Under the pieces are notes generated by a model. That model was not told where the DNA came from. It ran no database searches and saw only the letters and a program-made list of their open reading frames with translations. This document shows, piece after piece, positions 1-9,053 of a stretch of 64,000 nt of DNA. The position numbers and the translations under genes were made by a program. The DNA comes from Bremerella alba (GTDB taxonomy: Bacteria > Planctomycetota > Planctomycetia > Pirellulales > Pirellulaceae), in the NCBI RefSeq assembly GCF_013618625.1, contig NZ_JABRWO010000005.1, positions 124,001 to 188,000 of the forward strand. The letters run 5' to 3'. Every line of letters begins with the position of its first letter. The first letter of the stretch is position 1.

Positions 1-868
1 CTTTTTCGGCATCTCGGTGACGTTGCAAAACGTCTTCCATCATATGAGCCAGCTTGGCAGGTCGATTCAGACCGATGGAAGCCGCTGAACCTTTAATGCG
101 ATGCGATGTGCACATCAGCGTGCGTACCGACTCTATCTGCGATGAAACATTCGATTCGAGCAACAAGTCGGCCATTTCATCCAGCGACATCTCGGACTCG
201 TCAAGGAAGATCGCCATATATTTCGCGGGAACTTCGGCCTCGTCGATAACATCGGCGAACATTTCCGTGCAATCAAACGCATCAACTTGCGGCGAAGTAG
301 CTGGCAGATCAGAGGCTGGTTCCATGATTGCTTCTTTTTCAGTCATTGGTTTTGGCTCAGTTTCCACAGAGGGTACAGGACTACCAAACGCATCATCGAC
401 GTCTCCTTGTGCCCCTTGCTCTTTCAGGGCTCCGCCTGCGACGAGCACCTCAGTGATTGCAGCAATTTGCGGCTCGCAGTCCAAATCATCGGATTGCGTG
501 TCGCGGAGGTGGTCGATTAATTCACTCAAGCGATCTACGGATGCATAGACAACACCGACCACATTTCGTTCGATGGTCAGCTGACCACGGCGGGCAGCGT
601 CGAAGACATTCTCGATGTTGTGCGTCAACCCATTGATACGAGGCAATCCCAACATCGCGGAAAGGCCTTTAATGCTGTGTGCTGAACGAAACATGTCGTT
701 CAGCAATGCCTCGTCGATGGCGATGCCGGAGCCGGCTTCATCCTGAACCCATTGCTCCAATTCCATCAAACGGTCGTTGATTCGATCGATCAGTTGCGTC
801 GACTCATCGAGGAAATCTGTCAACAAATCGTCGGAACAATCATCTTGCATCGCAGTATCGCTGTTCAT
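1..868 (-). CDS. cheA: Chemotaxis histidine kinase CheA, N-terminal part (runs off window)
   Basis: The minus-strand reading frame is open from the ATG at 868 to the window edge, giving the first 289 residues without a stop. Two histidine phosphotransfer (Hpt) domains are visible: one around residues 10-115 with HSIKG (His64) and one around residues 215-289 with HRIKG (His256). An acidic, low-complexity linker (about 145-210) separates them. In the family these histidines receive phosphate from the kinase core and pass it to CheY and CheB. The dimerisation, ATPase and CheW-like domains must lie outside the window. The gene follows cheR by 57 bases and ends a minus-strand cheW-mcp-cheR-cheA run. 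Two Hpt domains in one CheA are less common than one; the protein could also be called a CheA-type hybrid kinase. Confidence 0.9.
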   Translation of the reverse strand, partial: MNSDTAMQDDCSDDLLTDFLDESTQLIDRINDRLMELEQWVQDEAGSGIAIDEALLNDMFRSAHSIKGLSAMLGLPRINGLTHNIENVFDAARRGQLTIERNVVGVVYASVDRLSELIDHLRDTQSDDLDCEPQIAAITEVLVAGGALKEQGAQGDVDDAFGSPVPSVETEPKPMTEKEAIMEPASDLPATSPQVDAFDCTEMFADVIDEAEVPAKYMAIFLDESEMSLDEMADLLLESNVSSQIESVRTLMCTSHRIKGSAASIGLNRPAKLAHMMEDVLQRHRDAEK

Positions 869-925
869 TATCTTGCCCCAATTTTGCAAAACCAAGTTTT
901 GCGTCTGCCGTTACTCTCGCATCTG

Positions 926-1753
926 CTATTTCCGCAGATAAAGCCAGGGATGAATTCGGTCGAATCCACCCATCAGATCGCCGATTCCTTCGGCTGCACC
1001 GGCGACTAAATAGCTGCCTGGCTTCATTACTTGTTCCACATTGTGCATGACGCGTTTCTTAGAATCGGCATTGAAGTAGATCAATACGTTCTTCAAAAAC
1101 ACGAGATCAAACGACGGCTCTGCAAGTCGATCCAGCAGATTATGTTGCCGGAATTTCGTCATCGACCGGAGCTTCGCATTGGGCTCCCAGATCGTTGCTC
1201 CGCCTAGCTGGCTGAAATACCGACGCTTCAAGGCGTCCGGTACCAAACGCATCGCGCGTTCGTTGAATTTCGCTTCTTGGGCATCCTGCACCGCTCCGAC
1301 ACCAATATCGGTTCCCAGTATCTGCACCCGCCAAGCGGCAGGATTCCGAAGGCCATCAGCAATACATGTTGCGATCGAATAGGCTTCGTCACCGGTACTA
1401 CAAGCGGCCGACCAGATACGCAGTGCATTTTTGCCCGTCTTTTGAAACTCGGGCAAAAACGTTCCGCGAAGCCAATTCCAGTTGGAATCGTCGCGAAAAA
1501 GGTACGTCTCGTGCGTCGTTACTTCCTGCAGAAACCCATCCCACTCGGCGTGCGAGATAGGAAGTTTCTTCAGAAAGTTGTAGTACTGCTCGAAATCGGT
1601 GATTCCCGACTCTTTCAACCGACGGCGAATGCGGTTGGAAAGTAATTGTTTCTTCGCCGGCGAAATTTCGATCCCGGCTACATCGTAGATCATTTTTGCA
1701 TAACGCCGCATCTGATCGTCGGTGACCTGTGCGGTGGCGGTTAGTGAGCTCAT
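926..1753 (-). CDS. cheR: Chemotaxis protein methyltransferase CheR
   Basis: This 275-residue protein matches CheR, which methylates glutamates of chemoreceptors using S-adenosylmethionine and so sets adaptation. An N-terminal helical domain (about 10-80) is followed by the methyltransferase domain. Motifs seen are the TTHETYLFRD segment, WSAACSTGDEAYSIA for SAM binding, LGTDI, and LVFLKNVLIYF near the C-terminus. The length is normal for the family. It sits between the receptor gene upstream and cheA downstream on the same strand, which supports co-expression. The ATG at 1753 gives a complete N-terminal domain. Confidence 0.95.
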   Translation of the reverse strand: MSSLTATAQVTDDQMRRYAKMIYDVAGIEISPAKKQLLSNRIRRRLKESGITDFEQYYNFLKKLPISHAEWDGFLQEVTTHETYLFRDDSNWNWLRGTFLPEFQKTGKNALRIWSAACSTGDEAYSIATCIADGLRNPAAWRVQILGTDIGVGAVQDAQEAKFNERAMRLVPDALKRRYFSQLGGATIWEPNAKLRSMTKFRQHNLLDRLAEPSFDLVFLKNVLIYFNADSKKRVMHNVEQVMKPGSYLVAGAAEGIGDLMGGFDRIHPWLYLRK

Positions 1754-1854
1754 GCGTTGTTTCCTTAGTCAATCGTTCCTGCCCAAAACGGGTGTCAACT
1801 CGTCTCGCGGCATCTAGCCACCGGCGAGACGAGTGACAGGGTTTGCTTACTCGC

Positions 1855-3606
1855 TTAGATACGGAAGCGGCTGACCAATTCGCGAAGCATGGTGGCTTGA
1901 GCACCCAATTCTTCGCTGCTCGACGCCATCTCTTCCGAAGCGGCTGCCGATTGCTCGGTGACGCCGGAAACCTGCTGAATTGCTCCAGCAACTTCGTTGG
2001 CGTTCTGAGCTTGTTCGACGGTCGCGGTCGCGATTTCCGAGATCTTGTCGGCCGTCGCACTGACACCGGCGATGATCTTTTCCAGAGCAGCACCAGTTTG
2101 GGCACTCAGAGTGGAACCATCTTGGACTCGCTGGGTCGACTCTTTAATCAGCGAGGAAATTTCCTTAGCGGCTTCACTCGAACGCTCGGCCAGCTTACGA
2201 ACCTCGTCGGCTACGACAGCGAATCCCAGTCCATGCTCGCCGGCACGAGCAGCTTCGATCGCTGCATTGAGTGCCAACAGGTTGGTCTGGCTGGCGATTT
2301 CCGAGATCACCTGAATAATTTCACTGATCTGTTCCGAAGAAGTCTTGATCAACTCCATGGCTTCGATTGACTTCTGAACGGCGTTGCCACCTTCTTCAGC
2401 CATCGTGCTGGTATCGCCGGCCATACGATTGGCTCCACCTGCATTGTCTTTAACCGAGTCGATGCTGCGGGTCAGCTGTTCTATCGAAGCACTCATTTCT
2501 TCGACGGAAGCACTTTGGGTTTGAGCACCCTGGGCCAGGTTCTGCGAGTTCTCGGCGATCACCGAAGCACCTTCAGCGAACTGCATACCGCTATCGACGA
2601 CCTGGCTGATGATGTCCCGCAGGTCAGCGATCATACGATCAATCCCTTCGGCCAGTTGGCCGATTGCATCATCACGGTTCAAGTCGACTCGTTGCGTCAA
2701 GTCGCCTTCGGAAGCGGCTTGAACAACAGCCAGAATTTGATCGACGTTGCGTCGCAATTCAGCTTGTTCTTCGCGTTCGCGTGCGGTTCGTTCCTCTTCG
2801 GCCTGTTTGGCTTTGACCTGTTCGGTGATCAGCGACCAGGCAATCATCGGACCGGTATAGTTACCATCCTTGTCGTAGATCGCACTGGCTTGCAGGTCGA
2901 GGTATTCGCCCTCGATTTCAATTTCCGTGTTTACCGGCAGATTGCTTGCATCGGCCAAGATACGACGCTGATGAGCTGGGTTTTTGTGGAAGATGTCGTA
3001 CGAAGCGCCAACGATCTTGCTAACTGGAGTCGGCAAGACGTGCTCGATGCTACGCAATGTTTTTTCCGAGGCCGGGTTCATGTAAGTGATCGTGCCGTTC
3101 AAATCGGCCAGTAAGATATTGACCGGAGCGTTTTCGACGATTGCGGTCTTTTCTGCGGCCGAAACTTCCAAGCGCAGTTTTTCGGTAACGACTTCCCAGG
3201 TAACCATCGGGCCAAGGTACTCGCCCGATTCGTCGTAGGTAGCCGAAACCAGCAAGTCGGCAGTTTGATCGCCGAGTTCAATGTTGGTGCGAACCGGCAG
3301 ATTTTGTGGGTTGCTGAGAATGCGACGCTGGTAGGCCGGATCCTTGTGGAAGATGTCGATCGACTGGCCGATGACTGCTTCCGGCTTACAGGGAATATGA
3401 GCAGCGAGTGAACGCAGCGTGTCCAAGCTGGCAGGATTGACGTAGGTGATCGTCAGGTCCTTATCGGCCATCATGATATTGATGGGCGAGTTGTCGCTCA
3501 TGGCCTTCGCTACCGAAAGTTCGTTGCGAAGGTTTTGGACGTTTTCGGTCGACTGAGATGTTTTATTAGTGGTCATGGTTTTGTAACTCGTTGATTTGAT
3601 ATTCAT
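1855..3606 (-). CDS. Soluble methyl-accepting chemotaxis protein with two PAS domains
   Basis: A 583-residue chemoreceptor. Two PAS domains stand in tandem (about 35-150 and 158-275); they are clearly duplicates, each with an N-(S/A)-P-(V/I)-N-I start, a YxNPAS core and a 'IFHK(D/N)PA(Y/H)QRRIL' stretch. A HAMP-like segment follows (EGDLTQRV), then the MCP signalling domain with the hairpin tip around [16 protein letters not shown] and the helix [13 protein letters not shown]. No transmembrane segment is seen, so it is probably a cytoplasmic receptor sensing a bound cofactor or redox state; the ligand is unknown. The start at 3606 is chosen because GGAGGGG lies 12 bases upstream; an in-frame ATG at 3696 would add 30 residues and has less support. 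It is flanked by cheW and cheR. Confidence 0.9.
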   Translation of the reverse strand: MNIKSTSYKTMTTNKTSQSTENVQNLRNELSVAKAMSDNSPINIMMADKDLTITYVNPASLDTLRSLAAHIPCKPEAVIGQSIDIFHKDPAYQRRILSNPQNLPVRTNIELGDQTADLLVSATYDESGEYLGPMVTWEVVTEKLRLEVSAAEKTAIVENAPVNILLADLNGTITYMNPASEKTLRSIEHVLPTPVSKIVGASYDIFHKNPAHQRRILADASNLPVNTEIEIEGEYLDLQASAIYDKDGNYTGPMIAWSLITEQVKAKQAEEERTAREREEQAELRRNVDQILAVVQAASEGDLTQRVDLNRDDAIGQLAEGIDRMIADLRDIISQVVDSGMQFAEGASVIAENSQNLAQGAQTQSASVEEMSASIEQLTRSIDSVKDNAGGANRMAGDTSTMAEEGGNAVQKSIEAMELIKTSSEQISEIIQVISEIASQTNLLALNAAIEAARAGEHGLGFAVVADEVRKLAERSSEAAKEISSLIKESTQRVQDGSTLSAQTGAALEKIIAGVSATADKISEIATATVEQAQNANEVAGAIQQVSGVTEQSAAASEEMASSSEELGAQATMLRELVSRFRI

Positions 3607-3723
3607 GTAGAAAAACTGCCCCTCCGGTGATATCCGCGTGCTCCTGCTAAGTCGGTCAGCCGCTTCACTGGGGAAGCTGGACTTTCCTGTTGACATTGAA
3701 CCGAGACGATGCTCGGAAGTGGC

Positions 3724-4248
3724 TTAGCCGATACGCGTTTCGAGTTGCTCGACTTCTGCTTTACCCAAGATCTTGTCGATGTCGAGCAAGATCAGAAGTC
3801 GTTTATCGAGCTTTACTAAACCTGTGAGGTACTCACGACCGAGGCCGGCCACGGTCGGGGGCGGAGAAGAAATTTGGTCCTTCGAGATGCGGAGGACTTC
3901 GCTGACTGCGTCGACAATAATGCCGACCGTCTTGCCACCGACATTCATGACCATGATGCGGGTCTCGTCAGTGGAATTTTGTTCTTGAAGCCCGAACCGC
4001 AATCGCAAGTCCACAATCGGAATGACCGTATTGCGGAGATTGATCAGGCCCTTGATATAGCCTGGGGTCTGAGGCACGCGGGTAATCTCACCCATCAGGA
4101 TGATTTCCTGAACGCGGGTGATCTCGATTCCATACTCCTCCTTGGCCAATTGAAAACTGACCAGTTGCATGGAATTAAGCCCCTCGCGACGCTGCGACTC
4201 GTGGTTCGAACGCTCTTCCGACTTAAGATCTTCAGTTGTCACGGACAA
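3724..4248 (-). CDS. cheW: Chemotaxis coupling protein CheW
   Basis: A 174-residue CheW that links receptors to CheA in the signalling array. After about 25 polar residues the CheW fold covers nearly the whole protein, with FQLAKEEYGIEI, the VPQTPGYIKGLINLR segment and IPIVDLRLRFGL all typical. The predicted start is TTG at 4248: GGGAG lies 8 bases upstream, and an in-frame GTG at 4242 is the alternative. It is the first gene of the minus-strand chemotaxis run and is divergent from cheY. Confidence 0.93.
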   Translation of the reverse strand: MSVTTEDLKSEERSNHESQRREGLNSMQLVSFQLAKEEYGIEITRVQEIILMGEITRVPQTPGYIKGLINLRNTVIPIVDLRLRFGLQEQNSTDETRIMVMNVGGKTVGIIVDAVSEVLRISKDQISSPPPTVAGLGREYLTGLVKLDKRLLILLDIDKILGKAEVEQLETRIG

Positions 4249-4768
4249 AACTATGTCTCCCGATCAGTGCTGGAACGATTTATCGATCCGCTGCCCCGAG
4301 ATACTCGGGCGGGACGGCCTTGTCCGCGACTTGTTATCCTTCACCTTCGGATAAACGCCGTAAGCCAGGTGCATCCAGCCGACTGCAAGCCTGTGGCGTT
4401 CTCGTATAAAGGTCGGTTAATAAATACGAAAAAGTTTGCTCAGGTCGTAAATTTTTACTCACTGTTTAGGACTTCCTCTCTGACCTAGACGTAACAAGCG
4501 GAACAACCCCACCTAATTTAGGGATTCAGCTGCGATACGCGTGAGCCTGCTTCCGCTAAGCCACCAAGATGAGGCGAAACCCTACATGGCAACCATGAAT
4601 TCCGCTCGAAATGCGGCTGAGCGTATTGTCGAGAATTTTCCCACGTGGGACTTGCCCCCCTAAGAGTGCGACCTATTGTTCGGTAGAAATTTTTAATTTC
4701 CCCGAGACCATTCTCCACCGGTCAATCCAGGCCGAGCGGGCAGGCGAAACACAGGAGCATTACAGAAT
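4249..4768. other. Divergent cheW/cheY intergenic region
   Basis: 520 bases without a supportable gene lie between the divergent cheW and cheY starts and should hold both promoters. The stretch around 4400-4470 is AT-rich. No convincing -35/-10 or sigma-54 pair was identified on either strand. The clear features are a 12-base palindrome at 4639-4650 and the AGGAG ribosome-binding site of cheY at 4753-4757. Confidence 0.6.
4639..4650. promoter_or_regulatory. Perfect 12-bp palindrome with CACGTG core, candidate operator
   Basis: TCCCACGTGGGA is its own reverse complement and lies about 120 bases before the cheY start codon. Such a site could bind a dimeric regulator. No known regulator is assigned, and chance occurrence is not excluded. 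Confidence 0.3.
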
Positions 4769-5131
4769 ATGTCTACACGCGTACTTGTTGCCGACGACTC
4801 CAGCACCATGCGAAAGATCATTCTCCGTTCCCTTCAAGCTGTTGGCGTTCCGAACGCTGTCGAAGCTGCGGACGGGGAAGAAGCTGTCAAGATGTTTAAG
4901 CCAGGCGAGTTCGATCTCGTGCTGACTGACTGGAACATGCCCGGTAAAAGCGGCTTAGAAGTGATTCAAGAGATCCGCAAGATTGATCCCGACGTGAAAA
5001 TCATGATGGTCACGACCGAAGCAGAAAAGTCGCGCGTCATGGAAGCAATTCAGGCCGGTGTTTCTGACTACCTGGTCAAGCCATTCACAGCCGATACGCT
5101 TCGCGAAAAGCTAGAAAAGCACGGTTGCTAA
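4769..5131 (+). CDS. cheY: Chemotaxis response regulator CheY
   Basis: A 120-residue single receiver domain, the length of a stand-alone CheY. The acidic pair Asp9-Asp10, the phosphoacceptor Asp54 in LVLTDWNMPG, Thr82/Thr83 and Lys104 in LVKPF are all present. CheA phosphorylates this aspartate and the phosphorylated form acts on the flagellar switch. AGGAG lies 11 bases before the ATG. It is divergent from the rest of the chemotaxis cluster and is followed by a strong intrinsic terminator, so it is probably transcribed alone. Confidence 0.95.
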   Translation: MSTRVLVADDSSTMRKIILRSLQAVGVPNAVEAADGEEAVKMFKPGEFDLVLTDWNMPGKSGLEVIQEIRKIDPDVKIMMVTTEAEKSRVMEAIQAGVSDYLVKPFTADTLREKLEKHGC

Positions 5132-5165
5132 GCTCCGACAATCGCGGAACGAAGATTCAATCAAC

Positions 5166-5205
5166 AAGACGACAAAGCCTAACAAGGGTGATGTCGTCTT
5201 TTTTA
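5166..5205 (+). terminator. Intrinsic terminator after cheY
   Basis: A 9-bp perfect stem, AAGACGACA (5166-5174) with TGTCGTCTT (5192-5200), is followed by a run of T. It lies 35 bases after the cheY stop and before the convergent gene at 5229. Confidence 0.85.
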
Positions 5206-5228
5206 TTGTCTCACCTGCGCTCTTATGA

Positions 5229-6368
5229 CTATGGCTTCTTCGAGACGACGATTTTGTCCTCCCGAATCTCGTAGGTGAAATCAGTACCTTTGAAGACCGC
5301 ATCCAGCAGCCCTGTCATGCCGACGGTTTTCACACTGAACGAGACTCGCTGAGTCAACGCTTCCTTCACACCATCGGGCACATCAAACTTCATGCCCAAT
5401 TGTTGCTCTAACGCGTTAAGAACCGGGCCCAAGGGAAGTTGTTCGACGTTCAGTGTGTAACGCTTCTCACCTGGCATAACCACGGTATTGCGTGCTGTGC
5501 TACCTCGCAGTAATTTGGCGATCTGCTCTTGAACCTGCTGCGGGCCTGTCACAGCCAACTGACGCTTGCCGTCGGACTGCACTTTGATTTCCGGAAAGAG
5601 ATGCTGGATCTTCTCGATGGCCTCGTCATGGTTGCCTGCATACTGATGCACACGCGTGAGCGAGAGGTCGTCTGGAATGGAAACCAGTTGCAGCTCAACG
5701 CCGTCATCGGTTTTGTTGAAACGGTACGATGCGTGGTAGCCAGCCAAAACGATGGAAAGATACTCGGTAGTCTTGAGCGGCGGAAAGTCGACCGCTGGCC
5801 ATAGGTCGTGTTTGATGACCGCATCCAGATTGCTCCAGCGCAAACCGTGATGGGTGGCTACCTCCGTCAAAATTGCTTCCGGTGTCGATAGTTTGGGCCA
5901 GCGATATTTCTTTCGGTCGAGCAGTTTGACCGCTTTCGGATATCCACTCGACTTGGCAAACTGTGCCTGCAGTTCGGCCACTGTCGGCAAGCGACTGGCC
6001 GTATCTGTCGGGCCGAGATAAATCACGTCTCCGACACGTGCCATGCCGATGCCAAGCTGGGCGGCGATGCGCTGCAGGCCAAGCTCTAGACGCTCGTTGG
6101 TAAATGCCATCTTCATTGTCTGATCGGGATCGACGCGGCGATCCAGGAAAATGGCTACCCGCTGCGTTTGACCGAGGCGCATCAGACCATCTCGAAGAGG
6201 GACTTCCTCCCATGTTAAGTCAAACGTCAATTGGAGCTGTTTATCGAGATCGGCCTCGGTTCGCCAATCGATAGTCTCTTGCGCATGAACCTGGGTTCCT
6301 AATAGCAAAACTTGGGCTGTCAAGACTCCAATGAGAAGCTGGGTAAGACTGAGCGATGACGGTCGCAT
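5229..6368 (-). CDS. Secreted protein with two STN-like (secretin/TonB N-terminal) domains
   Basis: A 379-residue protein with a signal peptide (about 1-29, ending VHAQ). Right after it comes an STN-like segment (about 45-110: LTFDLTWEEVPLRDGLMRLG, then ERLELGLQRIAAQLG), and a second one lies at the C-terminus (about 300-379: YTLNVEQLPLGPVLNALEQQ). STN modules usually cap secretins and TonB receptors, but no barrel or secretin domain follows here. The middle (110-290) is not recognised. It is probably periplasmic or surface-bound; a link to a secretin or the pilus is only inference. It is a single gene, convergent with cheY. Confidence 0.75.
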   Translation of the reverse strand: MRPSSLSLTQLLIGVLTAQVLLLGTQVHAQETIDWRTEADLDKQLQLTFDLTWEEVPLRDGLMRLGQTQRVAIFLDRRVDPDQTMKMAFTNERLELGLQRIAAQLGIGMARVGDVIYLGPTDTASRLPTVAELQAQFAKSSGYPKAVKLLDRKKYRWPKLSTPEAILTEVATHHGLRWSNLDAVIKHDLWPAVDFPPLKTTEYLSIVLAGYHASYRFNKTDDGVELQLVSIPDDLSLTRVHQYAGNHDEAIEKIQHLFPEIKVQSDGKRQLAVTGPQQVQEQIAKLLRGSTARNTVVMPGEKRYTLNVEQLPLGPVLNALEQQLGMKFDVPDGVKEALTQRVSFSVKTVGMTGLLDAVFKGTDFTYEIREDKIVVSKKP

Positions 6369-6488
6369 CGATTATTTGCTCCGGGGTTACCACGTGATTA
6401 CACTCGGACATTGTTCAAAGGATTGACCATAAAGGATTTTCGATCTCAGGACGAGAGAAAAGCACTTTGATTGCCGTAAGGCCAACTT

Positions 6489-7151
6489 GTGAGCGACTCC
6501 CCCGATCGTCAACCCGTACTACTTTCCATCTTCCAGAAATACCTTTTGGAGGAGAATACTGCTACGTATATTCACCGCGTAGCAGCCATCTATACGTGCG
6601 GAACGCTAGAGCGTCTTTCCCAACATGGTGCAGCCGAAGTACGTCGCGCGGCGGTGATGGCACTTTGTTTTGTCAGTGACTATTCGTCGAATCACACCGT
6701 GGGCATGGCACTCAACGATGCTGACCGGGGTGTTCGTCTGATTGCCGAGAACGGCATTCGATCTCTTTGGATTCGTGCCGGCACGCAAAGCCAACGCCAT
6801 CGCCTAAAGAAGGTGATGACGCAGATCCAAGGGAACTCGTTAGATTCTGCACTGCAGGAAGCGGATTCACTGATTGTCGACGCTCCGTGGTATTCCGAAG
6901 CCTACAATCAACGAGGCCAGGTTTACTTCAAGCAGCAGAACTTTGAACGATCTCTCCGCGATAGCCACCAAGCGTTGGAGATCAACCCTTATCACTTTCC
7001 GGCAGCCATCTCGATGGGGCAGTGCTACCTTCGCCAGGGTGAAAATGTCATGGCCCTGGATAGCTTTCGCCGAGCACTGCGGTTGAATCCCAACCTGGAA
7101 TCGATTCGCACTCAGATTTCCTATCTCGAGCGACAGCTGGAAGAAATGTAA
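6489..7151 (+). CDS. HEAT-repeat/TPR protein
   Basis: A 220-residue cytoplasmic protein with two repeat types. The first half (about 20-100) looks like HEAT repeats (AAEVRRAAVMALCFVSDY, then NDADRGVRLIAENGIRSLW). The second half holds two to three TPR units (SEAYNQRGQVYFKQQNFERS, AAISMGQCYLRQGENVMALD). Both are protein-binding scaffolds; the partner is unknown. The start is GTG at 6489 with a weak TAAGG upstream. It reads divergently from the STN-domain gene, so the 120 bases between them should hold both promoters. Confidence 0.8.
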   Translation: MSDSPDRQPVLLSIFQKYLLEENTATYIHRVAAIYTCGTLERLSQHGAAEVRRAAVMALCFVSDYSSNHTVGMALNDADRGVRLIAENGIRSLWIRAGTQSQRHRLKKVMTQIQGNSLDSALQEADSLIVDAPWYSEAYNQRGQVYFKQQNFERSLRDSHQALEINPYHFPAAISMGQCYLRQGENVMALDSFRRALRLNPNLESIRTQISYLERQLEEM

Positions 7152-7501
7152 TCGCAACGGCGATTAAAATTTCATCTTTTCTCTAAGCGCCTCTTGTAAG
7201 TCAGAAGTAGTTGCTTAAACTGGACCTCTGCCTGCAAATGAGACTGAGTCTCGCTCCGCAGGCAGGCAATCAGCACGCCAGCTCTTTCCGGGCAAGCCAG
7301 CAAACTTCCAGCACCCGTATGCCCCCTTATCTTTCGTCTAAATCCTTAGGCCCAGGGCAGACGGAGCTCTCGAAAACAAATGCTTTGTTTGAAAAGTGCT
7401 ATGAAAGCGCATTCCAAGCAATCAAAAAAACTGGCTTTAATTTGCACTTATTGCGCGAGAATTACTTCGGTGATTCGACCGATCTTCCAAGGAAAAGAGA
7501 A
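7152..7501 (+). other. Leader region of the first DUF1559 gene, with a strong hairpin
   Basis: 350 bases without a convincing gene. A stem CTGCCTGC (7228-7235) with GCAGGCAG (7258-7265) encloses a second stem, GAGAC/GTCTC. No T-run follows, so it is not a simple terminator; it may be the end of the preceding transcript or a structured leader. A TTG-started extension of the downstream frame to 7211 is open but reads through this hairpin and has no prepilin-like sense. Confidence 0.5.
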
Positions 7502-8416
7502 ATGAGACGTAACAGCCGATCCCAACCTGCTGGCTTCACGCTGGTCGAACTGTTAGTCGTGATCGCGATTATTGGCATTCTGATAGCGCTGCTTCTGCCG
7601 GCCGTACAACAGGCTCGCGAAGCGGCTCGGCGGATGCAATGCTCCAACAACCTCAAGCAAATTGGGCTCGGCCTGCATAACTATCTGGATACCCACAAGC
7701 GTTTTCCACCTAGCCGCGTTCGCTGGGGAACTTCGCCAGATCGCATCACCCATGGCTGGTGCATTCTGGTCGCTCCATTTTTGGAATTAGGGACCGTTCA
7801 GGATCGATACGATTTCAATGTTTCGTGGTTCGACCCGATCAACGAAGAAATCAGTCAGACATCCCTCGACGTCTTCCGTTGCCCTTCCAGCCCCAGTGGG
7901 GCACAACTCCTTTCCAATGCACCGTGGGGAGCGAGTACCGAGAGCATGGTGGGTGAATACCAAGCACTCGCAGGCTACTTTGACAACGTTCAAATTACAC
8001 CGAACTCCGCCAACGGGATGCTTCACGATTCCAACGGAAAGCCACGTGACGTGACCGATGGATTGACCAACACCCTCTGCATATCAGAACTAGGTGGGCG
8101 TCCTGACTTTTTCGCTGCAGGAAAGAAGGTCGGCGCATTCCCGAGTTCTTTTGACTACGTTCAAGAGTGGGGCGTGTGGGCCGCTCCTCAACGTATTTTC
8201 TTCACCGGCTACACACACGATGGTATGACGAATTTCGGCCCCTGTGCTCTGAATTGCGCTAACGCTGAAGGCATCTATTCATTTCATCCTGGTGGGGCCG
8301 AAGTGCTGATGGGCGATGGCTCGGTTCAGTTCCTCGCTGAAACAGTCCCCGTGCAGAATGTATATCGCATGATCGATCCACAAGACGGAACCGTAGTCGA
8401 CTCTCCGTTCAACTAG
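7502..8416 (+). CDS. DUF1559 domain protein with prepilin-type N-terminus
   Basis: A 304-residue member of the very large planctomycetal DUF1559 family. The N-terminus has a prepilin cleavage/methylation motif ([15 protein letters not shown]) that continues into a transmembrane helix, then the family signature [14 protein letters not shown] and a conserved [13 protein letters not shown]. Near the C-terminus is the H-x-GG...MGDGSVQFL motif. Such proteins are predicted to be exported pseudopilin-like surface proteins; their function is not known. The ATG at 7502 is preferred because AAGGAAAAGAGA lies directly upstream. It is followed after 31 bases by a lipoprotein gene, the usual arrangement. 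Confidence 0.93.
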   Translation: MRRNSRSQPAGFTLVELLVVIAIIGILIALLLPAVQQAREAARRMQCSNNLKQIGLGLHNYLDTHKRFPPSRVRWGTSPDRITHGWCILVAPFLELGTVQDRYDFNVSWFDPINEEISQTSLDVFRCPSSPSGAQLLSNAPWGASTESMVGEYQALAGYFDNVQITPNSANGMLHDSNGKPRDVTDGLTNTLCISELGGRPDFFAAGKKVGAFPSSFDYVQEWGVWAAPQRIFFTGYTHDGMTNFGPCALNCANAEGIYSFHPGGAEVLMGDGSVQFLAETVPVQNVYRMIDPQDGTVVDSPFN

Positions 8417-8447
8417 TACACACCCAGTTGCACCGGGAGCAATACTT

Positions 8448-8882
8448 ATGATCCAGAGAATTTCACGTGCTACCGTTTGCATCATGCTGGCGGGATGCTT
8501 GACAACCTTTACGGCCTGCTCGACCAAGCCCAGTTACCAAGAGGTCGAGATTTACCCTACCTCAGGCAGCGTGACTGTTAAGGGCGAACCAGCCTACGGA
8601 GCGGTAGTCATCCTGCATCCGCAGGGAGACGTGGGTATGACTAAGGGAAACCGCGTGTTTGCCAAGGTCAAAGAAGATGGCACTTTTGCCATGACCACCT
8701 ACATAACCGAAGACGGAGCACCTGCCGGAGAATATCTGGCCACCGTCATATGGCCATTAGACCCGAACGCCCGTGGCCCAAGTCCCGATCGCCTTCGTGG
8801 CAAGTACGCCACGGCCAGCCAATCGGACTTGACGGTCATGGTCGAAGAAGGAGAAAACCAGATTCCCCCCTGGGAACTATAG
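8448..8882 (+). CDS. Small lipoprotein with carboxypeptidase-regulatory-like fold
   Basis: A 144-residue protein with a lipoprotein signal (TTFTAC, Cys24). The rest resembles the small beta-sandwich domain found after DUF1559 genes: 'GSVTVKGEPAYGAVVILHPQ', KVKEDGTFAMTTY and APAGEYLATVIWP. It is probably anchored to a membrane and faces the periplasm. Only 31 bases separate it from the DUF1559 gene, so the two are likely co-transcribed and may act together. The substrate or partner is unknown. Confidence 0.85.
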   Translation: MIQRISRATVCIMLAGCLTTFTACSTKPSYQEVEIYPTSGSVTVKGEPAYGAVVILHPQGDVGMTKGNRVFAKVKEDGTFAMTTYITEDGAPAGEYLATVIWPLDPNARGPSPDRLRGKYATASQSDLTVMVEEGENQIPPWEL

Positions 8883-9053
8883 TCGATCTCGTTTCTCAAT
8901 ACGAAACACTCCGCAAGGACGAGCCTTTCTTTCGTGAAATGGTTCGTCCTTTTTCTTTTGCGGATTCACTTCCTGGGCTTGCACGGTGGAAGTTGCGGCG
9001 ATTTAGCTCCATAATTTGAGTTACCACTCGCACAACCTCATCGAACGGATCCC

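Noticed and set aside
54-1009. Plus-strand open frames (54-548 and 752-1009) over the cheA/cheR region
   Set aside because: The minus strand encodes CheA with two clear Hpt domains and CheR; the plus frames have no domains and are shadows.
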